64,000 nt of DNA from Pseudomonadota bacterium (lineage in GTDB: Bacteria > Desulfobacterota > Desulfobacteria > Desulfobacterales > JAHIVH01): assembly GCA_018816735.1 (NCBI GenBank), contig JAHIVH010000034.1:62001-126000 (forward strand), given 5' to 3'. The notes below the pieces were generated by a model. It had not been told where the DNA came from and ran no database searches. It saw only the letters and a list, made by a program, of their open reading frames with translations. This document shows, piece after piece, positions 36,369 to 44,922 of this stretch. How positions within the stretch are numbered: the stretch's first letter is position 1; every line of letters begins with the position of its first letter. Both the position numbers and the translations under genes were made by a program.

Positions 36369-37490
36369 ATGGGAAAACACCTTGTTCTTGCAGGCGGTGG
36401 TCATGCGCACATGGTCACGCTTCAGAACCTTCCCCAAATAACAAAACGGGGGCACCAGGTGACCGTGATAGGCCCGTCGGATTTTCACTACTATTCGGGC
36501 ATGGGGCCAGGCATGCTGGGCGGCACATACAAACCGGAAGAGATCCGGTTTAAAACCCGGCATGTGGTTGAAAAATACGGTTGCAAATTTATCCGTGAAT
36601 ATATCAAAAAAATCGACCCTCAAAAAAAAGTCGTTATGCTTGAAAGCGGCAAGACCGTTTCATATGATGCGGTTTCCTTTAATGTGGGAAGCAGGGTGCC
36701 GCGTGATATCCTTATTGAGGAGGGTGCGCCTGTTTTTCCTGTAAAACCGATAGAGCAGCTTCATGATGCAAAACAGAAAGTCACAGGCCTTTTAGCATCA
36801 TCTTCTGAAAAAAACGTGATTTTATCTGTTGTGGGTGGCGGTCCTGCGGCCTGTGAAATTGCAGGCAACCTGTTCCAGCTTGCCAAACGTCATGGGATGA
36901 AAGAGCCTGTCATCCGCGTTTTTGCCGGGAAAAAACTGATGGCCCATTTTCCGGATATTATCAGGCGAAGCGCCTATAAAACCCTTTCTGACCGCGGCAT
37001 TGAAATTATCGAACAAAAATATGTATCGGAAATAAAACAAACTGCCGTGATGACAGACTCCGGAGAGGCATGGCCATCTGATATTGTTTTTCTTGCCATT
37101 GGTGTGAAGCCGACACCCATTTTCAGAAAATCGGTCATTGAAACAGGGCCGGACGGCGGTCTTCTGGTCAATCGTTTTCTTCAAAGCCCCCAGTATCCGG
37201 AAATATTCGGGGGCGGGGATTGTATTTATTTCAAGGAGAAACCGCTTGACAAGGTGGGGGTATATGCAGTTCGCGAAAATCCCGTTCTCTTTCACAACCT
37301 CCTGGCATTCCTTGAGGACCGGCCGCTCATGCCGTTCGATCCTGGAGAGGAATACCTGCTGATATTCAACATGGGCGGCGGTATCGGCATTTTAAAGAAG
37401 AAATGGTTTTTTTATCAGGGCAAGGGTGCATTTCTGCTCAAGGATTTCATCGACAGGCGATTCATGAAAAAATTTCAGGCTATAGAATAG
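36369..37490 (+). CDS. NAD(P)/FAD-dependent oxidoreductase, NDH-2 / SelD-associated flavoprotein type
   Basis: The 373-residue protein has an N-terminal FAD site HLVLAGGGHAHMVTLQNL and the segment HYYSGMGPGMLGG, the pattern found in the flavoprotein domain that is fused to selenophosphate synthase in many bacteria and in COG1252 NADH dehydrogenases. A second dinucleotide motif is VVGGGPAACEIAG, and FGGGDCIYF is the second FAD-contact region. No redox-active CxxC pair is seen, so it probably passes electrons from NAD(P)H to a quinone or small carrier. The substrate is unknown. It follows the rhodanese-ferritin gene by 21 bases and is convergent with the TVP38-fused reductase. Confidence 0.8.
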   Translation: MGKHLVLAGGGHAHMVTLQNLPQITKRGHQVTVIGPSDFHYYSGMGPGMLGGTYKPEEIRFKTRHVVEKYGCKFIREYIKKIDPQKKVVMLESGKTVSYDAVSFNVGSRVPRDILIEEGAPVFPVKPIEQLHDAKQKVTGLLASSSEKNVILSVVGGGPAACEIAGNLFQLAKRHGMKEPVIRVFAGKKLMAHFPDIIRRSAYKTLSDRGIEIIEQKYVSEIKQTAVMTDSGEAWPSDIVFLAIGVKPTPIFRKSVIETGPDGGLLVNRFLQSPQYPEIFGGGDCIYFKEKPLDKVGVYAVRENPVLFHNLLAFLEDRPLMPFDPGEEYLLIFNMGGGIGILKKKWFFYQGKGAFLLKDFIDRRFMKKFQAIE

Positions 37491-37616
37491 AAAATAGAGA
37501 CTGGATTCAGTTCGTATTCTGTCATTTTCAAAATACACATACAGCACAGTTTTCAACAATAAAAATGATACCATTCCTCGCAAATCCAGTTTCCAGTTTC
37601 AAGTCTCTAATTTCTA
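37488..37616. repeat. Inverted repeat spanning two convergent stop codons, with a CCAGTTT tandem
   Basis: TAGAAAATAGAGACTGG (37488-37504) is matched, inverted, by 37600-37616 (reverse complement TAGAAATTAGAGACTTG; 15 of 17 agree). Both neighbouring genes place their TAG stop codon inside an arm. Two exact CCAGTTT heptamers (37586-37599) touch the right arm. It could act as a bidirectional terminator. Confidence 0.55.
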
Positions 37617-39751
37617 AAAAAGGCGTGAAACTTTTCAAGAAACGCTAAAATCCTCTCCGGCTTGTGGGCTTTTTTCCATTCCCCTGCCGCGTATTTGTTG
37701 GCTTCGGCAAGTGTGGGATAGATATGAATCGTCCCCAGAATCTTGTTTAAGCCCAGCCCGTATTTCATGGCAAGAATATACTCTGCGATAATATCGCTGG
37801 CATGCGGACCGGCAATGGTGACACCCAGTATTTTATCCGAGCCTTTTTTCGTCAGAACCTTCACCATGCCGTGATTTTCCGAATCGGCAATGGCCCGGTC
37901 AAGATCGTCAATACCATAGGTGGTCACATCCACGTCCACGCCCTTTTCTTTTGCCTCTGCCTCGTTCAGCCCCACGCGGGCCACTTCAGGATCGGTGTAT
38001 GTGGCCCAGGGAATGACCCTGTAATCCACCTTGAATGACTTAAACCGGCCAAAGAGTGCGTTTACAGATGCATACCATGCCTGATGGGCAGCTGTATGCG
38101 TAAACTGGTAGGGGCCGGCTACATCTCCGGCGCAATAAATATTGGGAAAACTGGTCTGTAAAAATCCGTTTGTTTCAATCGCACCATTTTTGGCCAGCCT
38201 GACGCCCAGTTTCTCAAGACCGAACCCTTTTACATTGGCTGCCCGGCCCACAGCCACTAAAATCGCATCAAAGGGTACGCTGACCGCCTCACCATCCCTG
38301 TCACAAAGAAGCACTTTTTCATTATGTTCATTGATGCGTACCTCCTTTGCCCGATGACCGGCGAGAACGGCAATTCCTTCCTTTTCAAATTGACGGGTCA
38401 TCAACGCGGAGACGTCCTCATCTTCCCGGATCATAATCCGGGGAAGCATTTCAACCTGTGTGACGGTTGAACCCAATCTTGAAAATGCCTGTGCCATTTC
38501 ACATCCAATGGGCCCGCCACCTAACACAATCAGCCTTTCAGGTAATTTTTCAAGATCCCAGAGATTGTCTGACGTGAGATAAGGTATTTTTCCGATCCCG
38601 GGAATGGGCGGCACAAAAGGCCTGGCACCGGTTGCAATAATAAAGGTCCTGGCTGAAATTATTCTTTCCCCGACCTTTACTTCCCAGGGGGAGATCAGTT
38701 CAGCCTCTCCGTCAATACAATCCACACCCAGCCGGGTATATCGTTCAACAGAATCATGGGGTTCAATTTTTTTGATGATGTGCCTGACACGGTCCATCAC
38801 ATCCTTGAACTGAAAATCCACTTTCGTTTTTTTAAATCCGAACGTTTCCGCCCGTTTTGCATAGGACAGCATCTTTGCCGAACGAAGAAGCGCCTTGCTA
38901 GGCACACAACCGGTATTCAGGCAGTCTCCGCCCATTTTATGCTTTTCGATCAGGCAAACCTTTGCCCGAACCATAGCGGCAATATAGGCGGCCACAAGGC
39001 CTGCGGAGCCTGCGCCGATGACCACCAGATTATACTCAAATGCTTCCGGTTTTTTATATCCGGCATAGACCTTTCCGGCTCTGATCCATGCCACGCCTTT
39101 TTTGGCTATCAGCGGGAAAACACCCAGCAGTACAAAAGAAAGCAAAAGACCGGGTGAAAGAATACCTTTCAGTGAATCAATGCTCGCAAGTTGTGTTCCG
39201 GCATTTACATATACGATTGTTCCTGCGAACATCCCCATCTGACTGACCCAGTAATAGGTGACGGTCCTGATTGGCGTCAACCCCATGACAAGATTGATCA
39301 CAAAAAAAGGGAACAACGGAACCAGCCTCAGGGTAAACAGATAAAATGCGCCATCCTTTCTGATCCCTTCATTAAATGCAGTCAGTTTGTCTCCCAGTTT
39401 TTTCTGAACAAAATCCCTCAAAAGATACCTTGCAGCCAGAAAGGCCAAGGTGGCGCCAATCGTGCTTGCAAAAGAAATCACGACCACGCCCGTAAAGAGG
39501 CCGAAAAGCGCGCCACCGGCAAGGGTCATGACAGTTGCTCCGGGAAGGGAAAGGGCCGTAACAAGGATATAAATTCCCATGTAAACAAAAATAGTCAGAC
39601 CTTTATGGGTCTGATAGTAACCGGAGAACTCCTGCTGGGTTGTTTTAAGATAATCAAGGGTTAGATACTTCCCCAGATCAAACGCATAAAAGATACAGAC
39701 CAGGACAATGAGGCCTGCGATAAAAACCAGTTTTCCAAGTTTATGTTTCAT
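37607..39751 (-). CDS. TVP38/DedA-family membrane domain fused to a dihydrolipoamide dehydrogenase-like reductase
   Basis: Residues 1-235 are a SNARE-associated/TVP38 membrane protein with about five hydrophobic segments and the motif LSLPGATVMTLAGGALFG, then RLVPLFPFFVINLVMG. Residues 243-714 form a complete pyridine nucleotide-disulfide oxidoreductase: YNLVVIGAGSAGLVAA, the redox pair GGDCLNTGCVPSKAL, NAD site VLGGGPIGCEMAQ, FAD contact YCAGDVAG, and the C-terminal dimer segment IHIYPTLAEANKYAAG. The last resembles mercuric-reductase-like enzymes, with tyrosine where lipoamide dehydrogenases have the catalytic HPT. The redox domain should be cytoplasmic and tethered to the membrane. Fusions of this kind are known in bacteria; the substrate is not. 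The glutamate/histidine pair of true lipoamide dehydrogenases is therefore not certain. Confidence 0.88.
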   Translation of the reverse strand: MKHKLGKLVFIAGLIVLVCIFYAFDLGKYLTLDYLKTTQQEFSGYYQTHKGLTIFVYMGIYILVTALSLPGATVMTLAGGALFGLFTGVVVISFASTIGATLAFLAARYLLRDFVQKKLGDKLTAFNEGIRKDGAFYLFTLRLVPLFPFFVINLVMGLTPIRTVTYYWVSQMGMFAGTIVYVNAGTQLASIDSLKGILSPGLLLSFVLLGVFPLIAKKGVAWIRAGKVYAGYKKPEAFEYNLVVIGAGSAGLVAAYIAAMVRAKVCLIEKHKMGGDCLNTGCVPSKALLRSAKMLSYAKRAETFGFKKTKVDFQFKDVMDRVRHIIKKIEPHDSVERYTRLGVDCIDGEAELISPWEVKVGERIISARTFIIATGARPFVPPIPGIGKIPYLTSDNLWDLEKLPERLIVLGGGPIGCEMAQAFSRLGSTVTQVEMLPRIMIREDEDVSALMTRQFEKEGIAVLAGHRAKEVRINEHNEKVLLCDRDGEAVSVPFDAILVAVGRAANVKGFGLEKLGVRLAKNGAIETNGFLQTSFPNIYCAGDVAGPYQFTHTAAHQAWYASVNALFGRFKSFKVDYRVIPWATYTDPEVARVGLNEAEAKEKGVDVDVTTYGIDDLDRAIADSENHGMVKVLTKKGSDKILGVTIAGPHASDIIAEYILAMKYGLGLNKILGTIHIYPTLAEANKYAAGEWKKAHKPERILAFLEKFHAFFRN

Positions 39752-40023
39752 ATGATGACCTGTTACTGCCAGAAAAAAAAGAACTGTATCTGATTCAAAG
39801 ATTAAAAAGACAAATTTTCAAAAAATATGCCGATAACAAAATAATTGGCAGGATTCTCGATGTCTGTGGCACAAAACATGTAGGCAGCTTATACGCGAAA
39901 CACATCAATGATCAAGTACTTTTGAAGCTGGTCATTAGATATTGATAAGAACAACCAAGTTTGATAGTGAAAAAAGTTGGTTTGCCAAGTTACCGTCATG
40001 AATGAAGAATCGGGAACCGGAAT

Positions 40024-40599
40024 GTGAGCATCTATACGATTATAGGTATTGCCGTTGCACTTGCCATGGATGCATTTGCTGTTTCCATTGCTGCAGGCGT
40101 GTATTTGAAGAATATCAGTTTCAGGCAGTTTTTCAGGCTGTCCTGGCATTTTGGCTTATTTCAGGCCCTGATGCCGGTACTCGGGTGGAGTGCCGGTCTT
40201 TCTGTCCGTCATTTGATTGAACGTGCAGACCACTGGATCGCTTTCTGCCTGTTGACGGTTGTGGGTATCAGCATGATCCGGGAAGCATTTGGCAAGGATG
40301 ATGAGGAAAAAACCAGAAAGGACCCGACAAAGGGATCAACGCTTATTGTCCTTTCGGTGGCCACCAGTGTCGATGCGCTGGCTGTTGGATTCAGCCTGTC
40401 CATTTTAAACACGTCGATCATTGCTCCGGCCATTATCATTGGCATGACAGCCCTTGTGTTTACGATCACCGGACTTTTTTTGGGCAGCAAGGCCGTTCAT
40501 ATCGAATGGCTGAAAAAATATGCGGATATTCTGGGAGCGCTGGTTCTTTTCTGCATCGGCATTTCGATTTTATATGAGCATGGGGTGTTCCCGAATTAA
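40024..40599 (+). CDS. mntP: Manganese efflux pump MntP
   Basis: The 191-residue protein is hydrophobic with six predicted transmembrane helices in two DUF204 repeats. The repeats begin IAVALAMDAFAVSIAAG and VLSVATSVDALAVGFSL, whose aspartates are the conserved transport residues. The start is GTG 40024 after GGAACCGGAAT; an ATG just upstream is in another frame. MntP exports Mn2+ and protects against manganese toxicity. The 272-bp region upstream was examined for a yybP-ykoY manganese riboswitch and none was recognised. Confidence 0.94.
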   Translation: MSIYTIIGIAVALAMDAFAVSIAAGVYLKNISFRQFFRLSWHFGLFQALMPVLGWSAGLSVRHLIERADHWIAFCLLTVVGISMIREAFGKDDEEKTRKDPTKGSTLIVLSVATSVDALAVGFSLSILNTSIIAPAIIIGMTALVFTITGLFLGSKAVHIEWLKKYADILGALVLFCIGISILYEHGVFPN

Positions 40600-40639
40600 G
40601 CGCCCTTATTCATCAATTCGAATGTTTCAGAGGCATTTG

Positions 40640-40706
40640 TGTATCACAATCATTCTGATACAGAATTAGAGACTATAAACTATAATCAAACGGTATTCTG
40701 TCAATT
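40640..40706. repeat. Intergenic repeat element between mntP and nhaA
   Basis: TGTATCA (40640-40646) and TGATACA (40656-40662) form a 7-bp stem with a 9-base loop. Next come TTAGAGACT (about 40666-40674) and GTATTCTGTCA (40693-40703). The last two words occur in the same order at 37495-37502 and 37514-37524, in the mntP-distal convergent junction, so this looks like a dispersed intergenic element. Confidence 0.4.
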
Positions 40707-40731
40707 TAAAAAAACAACCCAATATTAGGTA

Positions 40732-42156
40732 ATGAGAGATAAAACCATGAGCCATTTATCTTCTGAAAGTATCTTTAAAAAAGCACCTATTATACACACA
40801 TTAAAAAAACGGATAGCGATTATAACCCCTTTTCAAAAGTTTCTGAAGAAAATGGTAAGCGGGAGCTTCCCGTTGATGATTGCCGCATGTTCCGCCATCA
40901 TCTGGGCCAATCTGTCACCGGAATCCTACCATACGTTCAGGGAAAATAAACTATCCATCGGCCTCGGCCATTTTCATATTGAAAAGAGTCTTGCGCACTG
41001 GATCGATGAAGCGCTCATGGCCCTTTTTTTCTTTTCTGTGGGTCTTGAAATAAAGCGGGAAGTTATGGTCGGCGAACTGGCATCCATGAAAAAGGCCATG
41101 CTGCCGGTCATGGCCGGGATCGGCGGTATGGTTTTGCCCGCTTTAATATACACGGCATTTAATTACAATCTTGCCACTTCTCACGGATGGGGAATTCCCA
41201 TGGCCACAGATATTGCATTTTCACTTGCCATTCTGGCCATTCTGGGAAAAAGAATTCCTGTGGGTGTCAGAATTTTTCTGACAGCCCTGGCTATTGCAGA
41301 TGACTTGGGCGCCGTTATGGTGATCGGTCTTTTTTACACCAAAGCCATTTCAATCAATTACCTCTTCACTGCCCTGTTTTTCCTTGGTGCATTGCTAATA
41401 GCCAACCTTTTATGGGTGAGATGGACCATCGTGTATGCCATTCTGGGCATATTGATGTGGTTTGCCATTTTAAAATCAGGGATTCATGCGACGGTTGCAG
41501 GGGTGCTTGTGGCCCTTTTCATTCCTGCAAGCGGCAAATATGATACTCAGACGTTTATCGATAAGGTAAAGGCATATCTTAAGAATTTTGAATGTGGTAA
41601 CACGGGTGAATCTGAAGATGACGGTAACAGTGAATGTGGGTATACGATCCTTTTAAACAAAACCCATTTAAACTCGGTCCACAACATCGAACAGGCCTGC
41701 CATGAAGTTGAAACGCCTCTGCAACGCCTTGAATATGGAATCCATTCATGGGTATCATATCTGATTTTGCCTTTATTCGCGCTCGCCAACGCGGGTGTCG
41801 TATTGAAAGGAATCCCCCTCACAGAATCCCTGATGAACCCGGTCGCACTTGGCATTATTTTTGGCCTGGTTTTTGGCAAACCGATTGGCATTCTTCTTTT
41901 TACATGGATTTCCGTCAAGGTTCTAAAAACAAACCTCCATAAAGGTGTCTATTGGTCCCATCTCATAGGCGCAAGCATCCTTGCTGGAATCGGTTTTACC
42001 ATGTCTCTTTTTATTGCAGGGCTATCCTTTGACTCGCCCCAAACCATGGAAATTGCCAAGCTGGGTATTATCATAGGCTCTATCGTATCGGCAGTATTGG
42101 GGCTCGGTTTTCTTCTTTATGCCACAAAGAGAGAAGGGGTAAGGGACGTTAAATAG
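40732..42156 (+). CDS. nhaA: Na+/H+ antiporter NhaA
   Basis: The 474-residue protein has the NhaA topology of about twelve hydrophobic segments. Signature regions are ALMALFFFSVGLEIKREVMVGEL, MATDIAFSLAILAILGKRIP and the ion-binding pair in LALAIADDLGAVMVI (two adjacent aspartates). GASILAGIGFTMSLFIAGLSF is near the end. A cysteine-containing hydrophilic insert of about 60 residues (FECGNTGESEDDGNSECGY and on) separates the two halves, as in longer NhaA forms. It exchanges Na+ or Li+ for protons across the inner membrane. ATG 40732 (AGGTA upstream) or ATG 40747 (GAGAG upstream) may be the start. Confidence 0.96.
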   Translation: MRDKTMSHLSSESIFKKAPIIHTLKKRIAIITPFQKFLKKMVSGSFPLMIAACSAIIWANLSPESYHTFRENKLSIGLGHFHIEKSLAHWIDEALMALFFFSVGLEIKREVMVGELASMKKAMLPVMAGIGGMVLPALIYTAFNYNLATSHGWGIPMATDIAFSLAILAILGKRIPVGVRIFLTALAIADDLGAVMVIGLFYTKAISINYLFTALFFLGALLIANLLWVRWTIVYAILGILMWFAILKSGIHATVAGVLVALFIPASGKYDTQTFIDKVKAYLKNFECGNTGESEDDGNSECGYTILLNKTHLNSVHNIEQACHEVETPLQRLEYGIHSWVSYLILPLFALANAGVVLKGIPLTESLMNPVALGIIFGLVFGKPIGILLFTWISVKVLKTNLHKGVYWSHLIGASILAGIGFTMSLFIAGLSFDSPQTMEIAKLGIIIGSIVSAVLGLGFLLYATKREGVRDVK

Positions 42157-42160
42157 TGGA

Positions 42161-42290
42161 TTGGTGGATTGGTTAATTGGTTAATTGGTTAATTGGTTGA
42201 AGGAATTTTATCAGTTTTAATGTTTGGAAATGACGTCATTCGCCATTCAGCCATTCAACTAATCAACCATTTAACCATTCAACTAATCTC
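42161..42290. repeat. Inverted pair of octamer arrays around a 12-bp palindrome
   Basis: The left arm holds five 8-mers: TTGGTGGA, three exact TTGGTTAA (42169-42192) and TTGGTTGA. The right arm (42243-42290) holds six related 8-mers on the opposite strand (CCATTCAG, CCATTCAA, CTAATCAA, CCATTTAA, CCATTCAA, CTAATCTC). Between them lies the perfect palindrome AATGACGTCATT (42229-42240). The structure fills the convergent nhaA-xth junction, and its right arm includes the last codons of xth. Confidence 0.75.
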
Positions 42291-43070
42291 CAAAACAATC
42301 CCTACCGGGCAATGATCCGAGCCTGAAATATCATTATCGATAAAGGCGTCCTTTAGCCACCCTTTTTTGATGATATCTTCGGTGATGAAAAAATAATCGA
42401 TGCGCCACCCGGCATTGTTCGCCCGGGCATTGAACCGGTAAGTCCACCACGAATATTTTACGGTATCCGGATAAAGATATCTGAAGGTGTCCACATAACC
42501 TTCCTTTACAATCTGATCGAGCCAGTCCCGTTCAATCCTTAAAAATCCGGAACGGTCCTGATTGGCCTTGGGGTGTTTCAGGTCAATCTCATTGTGGGCC
42601 GTGTTAAAGTCTCCTGTAATAATGAGGGATCGCCCCCTGTTCTTCAAGTCGTTCGTATAGTCAAAAAATGCCTTGTAAAAATCAAGTTTGTAGGACAGTC
42701 TCTCATCACTCATCTGGCCGTTTGGGAAATAGACATTAAACAGGATAAAATTCCCGAAATCCATTTCAAGAATGCGCCCCTCGTCATCATATTCGGGCAT
42801 GCCGATCCCCGCCTTCACCGCCTTCGGTTCAACGCGTGAATAGGCAGCCACACCACTGTATCCTTTTTTAACTGTCGAATACGACCAGTACGACGTGTAT
42901 CCATTCTGGTGAATCATATCATCCGTTCTCTGATCCTCCTGCAGTTTGGTTTCCTGAACCATAAACACATCCGCATCCATTCCCCTTAGAGAATCAAAAA
43001 ATCCCTTTTTCAATACTGCCCGTAATCCGTTCACATTCCATGACACCAGTTTCAGACTTTTTTTTCCCAT
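42279..43070 (-). CDS. xth: Exodeoxyribonuclease III (AP endonuclease)
   Basis: The 263-residue protein has all ExoIII-family motifs: LVSWNVNGLRAVLKKG, VFMVQETKLQ, the catalytic TGDFNTAHNEIDL, W-rich YSWWTYRFNARANNAGWRID and GSDHCPVGI with the catalytic D and H. It cleaves DNA at abasic sites and removes 3' blocks in base excision repair. ATG 43068-43070 is preferred over GTG 43079, because AAGGGAG lies 8 bases upstream of it. The 3' end of the gene is made of the octamer repeat array, so its last residues (LEIS) derive from repeat sequence. Confidence 0.95.
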   Translation of the reverse strand: MGKKSLKLVSWNVNGLRAVLKKGFFDSLRGMDADVFMVQETKLQEDQRTDDMIHQNGYTSYWSYSTVKKGYSGVAAYSRVEPKAVKAGIGMPEYDDEGRILEMDFGNFILFNVYFPNGQMSDERLSYKLDFYKAFFDYTNDLKNRGRSLIITGDFNTAHNEIDLKHPKANQDRSGFLRIERDWLDQIVKEGYVDTFRYLYPDTVKYSWWTYRFNARANNAGWRIDYFFITEDIIKKGWLKDAFIDNDISGSDHCPVGIVLEIS

Positions 43071-43243
43071 TTGATTCACTCCCTTGTCTAATAAAACGAT
43101 TTAGCTGATGTCTATGCAATTTAAAGGCCCCGATCAAGAAAAAAACACAGAAGCTGAGAAACTCAGCGGTTGAGAGGTTGAGCCAGAACTCTGATAATTT
43201 CGATTTCACATCTTCACAACCTCTGCCTTTTTAAAACACAAGC

Positions 43244-43278
43244 AACCCAATAAACCCAATAAACCCAATAAACTCAAA
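43244..43278. repeat. Tandem nonamer AAACCCAAT array
   Basis: AACCCAAT, two exact AAACCCAAT (43252-43269) and a diverged AAACTCAAA follow each other in the divergent spacer between xth and the rubredoxin-fused reductase. A small GCTGAG-AAA-CTCAGC hairpin lies nearby at 43153-43167. No function is evident. Confidence 0.6.
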
Positions 43279-43370
43279 ACCGGGTTGATTTCCGTTCAAA
43301 AAAATGGTGTATGTAATTTTTGGTTTTAGGTTTTTAAATGACATCCACAGACAAAAAAAGGATTTTCGAC

Positions 43371-44870
43371 ATGACACACCCATCTGCCAATGCATGGCGC
43401 TGCACGGTATGCGGATATATTCACAGAGGGACTGAACCACCTGAATCGTGCCCGGTCTGCGGCGCACCTCGAAAATTTTTTGAACCATTTGCCGAATCTG
43501 TTGAGGAAGAGACTGAAACACCATCAAACCAATGGCGTTGCCTTGTCTGTAACTATGACCATTCCGGTGATACCCCTCCTGAAAAATGCCCGGTTTGTGG
43601 GGCTTCGAAAAAAAAATTCGAACGGATTTCAGCCAAAATCCGGACCACAGATGACACCGGCAAAGACATGAATGTTGTTGTCATTGGTGGCGGTATTGCA
43701 GGCGTTGCTGCAGTTGAAGCCATGAGACAGGTTTCACAAAAAGCCGATATCACGCTGATCTCCAAGGAGAGCCATCTCCCTTATTTCAGACTGAACCTGA
43801 CCCGCCTTCTGGCAGGAGAAATAAAAAGCGACAGGCTCCCCGTTCACCCGGAGAGCTGGTACAGTGAAAACCGGATCACCCTTATCAAAGGTGCGGAAGC
43901 CTCTGATATTTCATTAACCCAAAAACAGGTGAAGGTTCCTGATGGCAGCGTTTATCCCTTTGACAAATTGATTCTCACAGCAGGTGCGCATCCGTTTATC
44001 CCGCCCTATCCCGGTATAAACAGGGAAGGCGTCACGCCGTTACGGACCATAGATGACGCATCCTACATCAAGGCAGAAGCATCAAAGGCAGAATCTGTTG
44101 TGGTCGTTGGTGGCGGTATCCTCGGGCTTGAAACCGCAGGCGCCATTGTCAAATATGCAAAAAAAGTCACGGTTATAGAAGGTTTTGACTATCTCATGCC
44201 ACGGCAGTTGCCCCGTAAAGCAGCCGCCCGGCTTGAGACACTCCTCGCAGGCATGGGGATCAACCTGAAGACAGGTGCAGAAATCAAGGAACTGGCAGGG
44301 GATGAGCGTGTAAAAGGCGTCATATTAAAAACGGGTGAGACCATACCGGCGGATCTGGTTATTTTTTCGACAGGTGTCCGCTCAAACTCATATCTGGCCC
44401 GTGTGAGCGGTCTGCAGGTGAACCAGGGAATTATCGTAGACGACAATCTTCAGTCGTCCCATCCGGATATATATGCGGCAGGAGATATTGCCGAACACAG
44501 AGGCGTGGTGTATGGGTTGTGGAATGCCGCCCAATATCAGGGAACCATCGCAGGCATGAACGCAATCGGCAAAACGGCGCTTTTTGGTGGTATCCCCCGA
44601 TCAAATACGATCAAGGTTCTGGGTATTGACCTTTTCAGCATCGGCAAATTTGAAGCAGATGACGGCAGTTTTATCGTTATTGAAAAAGAGGATGAGGCAG
44701 AATATATCCGGTTTGTTTTCCATGATACCCATCTGGTGGGCGCGATCCTCTATGGGAATACCACATGCAGTGCAGCAATCAAGCAAGCCATTGAAACAAA
44801 ACGGGATTTTTCAAAAACGCTCTTGAATCAGGCTACAGTTGAGCGCATATGTGATATTCTGAACGGATAA
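43371..44870 (+). CDS. NADH:rubredoxin oxidoreductase-like flavoprotein with two N-terminal rubredoxin domains
   Basis: Two rubredoxin-like domains open the 499-residue protein: WRCTVCGYIHRG...CPVCGAP (about residues 8-32) and WRCLVCNYDHSG...CPVCGAS (about 52-76), each with two CxxC pairs for one iron. A complete flavoprotein follows: FAD site VVVIGGGIAGVAAVEAM, the segment PYFRLNLTRLLAGE typical of rubredoxin and nitrite reductases, and NAD site VVVVGGGILGLETAGAI. YAAGDIAEH and a C-terminal domain complete it. The protein should move electrons from NADH through FAD to its own rubredoxins and on to partners such as desulfoferrodoxin. Start ATG 43371 has AAAGGA 8 bases upstream; ATG 43338 is an alternative. 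Confidence 0.9.
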   Translation: MTHPSANAWRCTVCGYIHRGTEPPESCPVCGAPRKFFEPFAESVEEETETPSNQWRCLVCNYDHSGDTPPEKCPVCGASKKKFERISAKIRTTDDTGKDMNVVVIGGGIAGVAAVEAMRQVSQKADITLISKESHLPYFRLNLTRLLAGEIKSDRLPVHPESWYSENRITLIKGAEASDISLTQKQVKVPDGSVYPFDKLILTAGAHPFIPPYPGINREGVTPLRTIDDASYIKAEASKAESVVVVGGGILGLETAGAIVKYAKKVTVIEGFDYLMPRQLPRKAAARLETLLAGMGINLKTGAEIKELAGDERVKGVILKTGETIPADLVIFSTGVRSNSYLARVSGLQVNQGIIVDDNLQSSHPDIYAAGDIAEHRGVVYGLWNAAQYQGTIAGMNAIGKTALFGGIPRSNTIKVLGIDLFSIGKFEADDGSFIVIEKEDEAEYIRFVFHDTHLVGAILYGNTTCSAAIKQAIETKRDFSKTLLNQATVERICDILNG

Positions 44871-44922
44871 AAGTTGAATAATAACTTGCCAATTCTTATC
44901 GGAGATATGTATAGGTGAACCA

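Noticed and set aside
39752..40023. yybP-ykoY manganese riboswitch upstream of mntP
   Set aside because: The conserved loop sequences were not found. A 55-codon open frame on the + strand (KYADNKIIGRILDVCG and on) is present but has no start codon or known match.
42161..42290. CRISPR-like array
   Set aside because: Units are 8 bases without spacers, arranged as inverted arrays; no cas genes are near.
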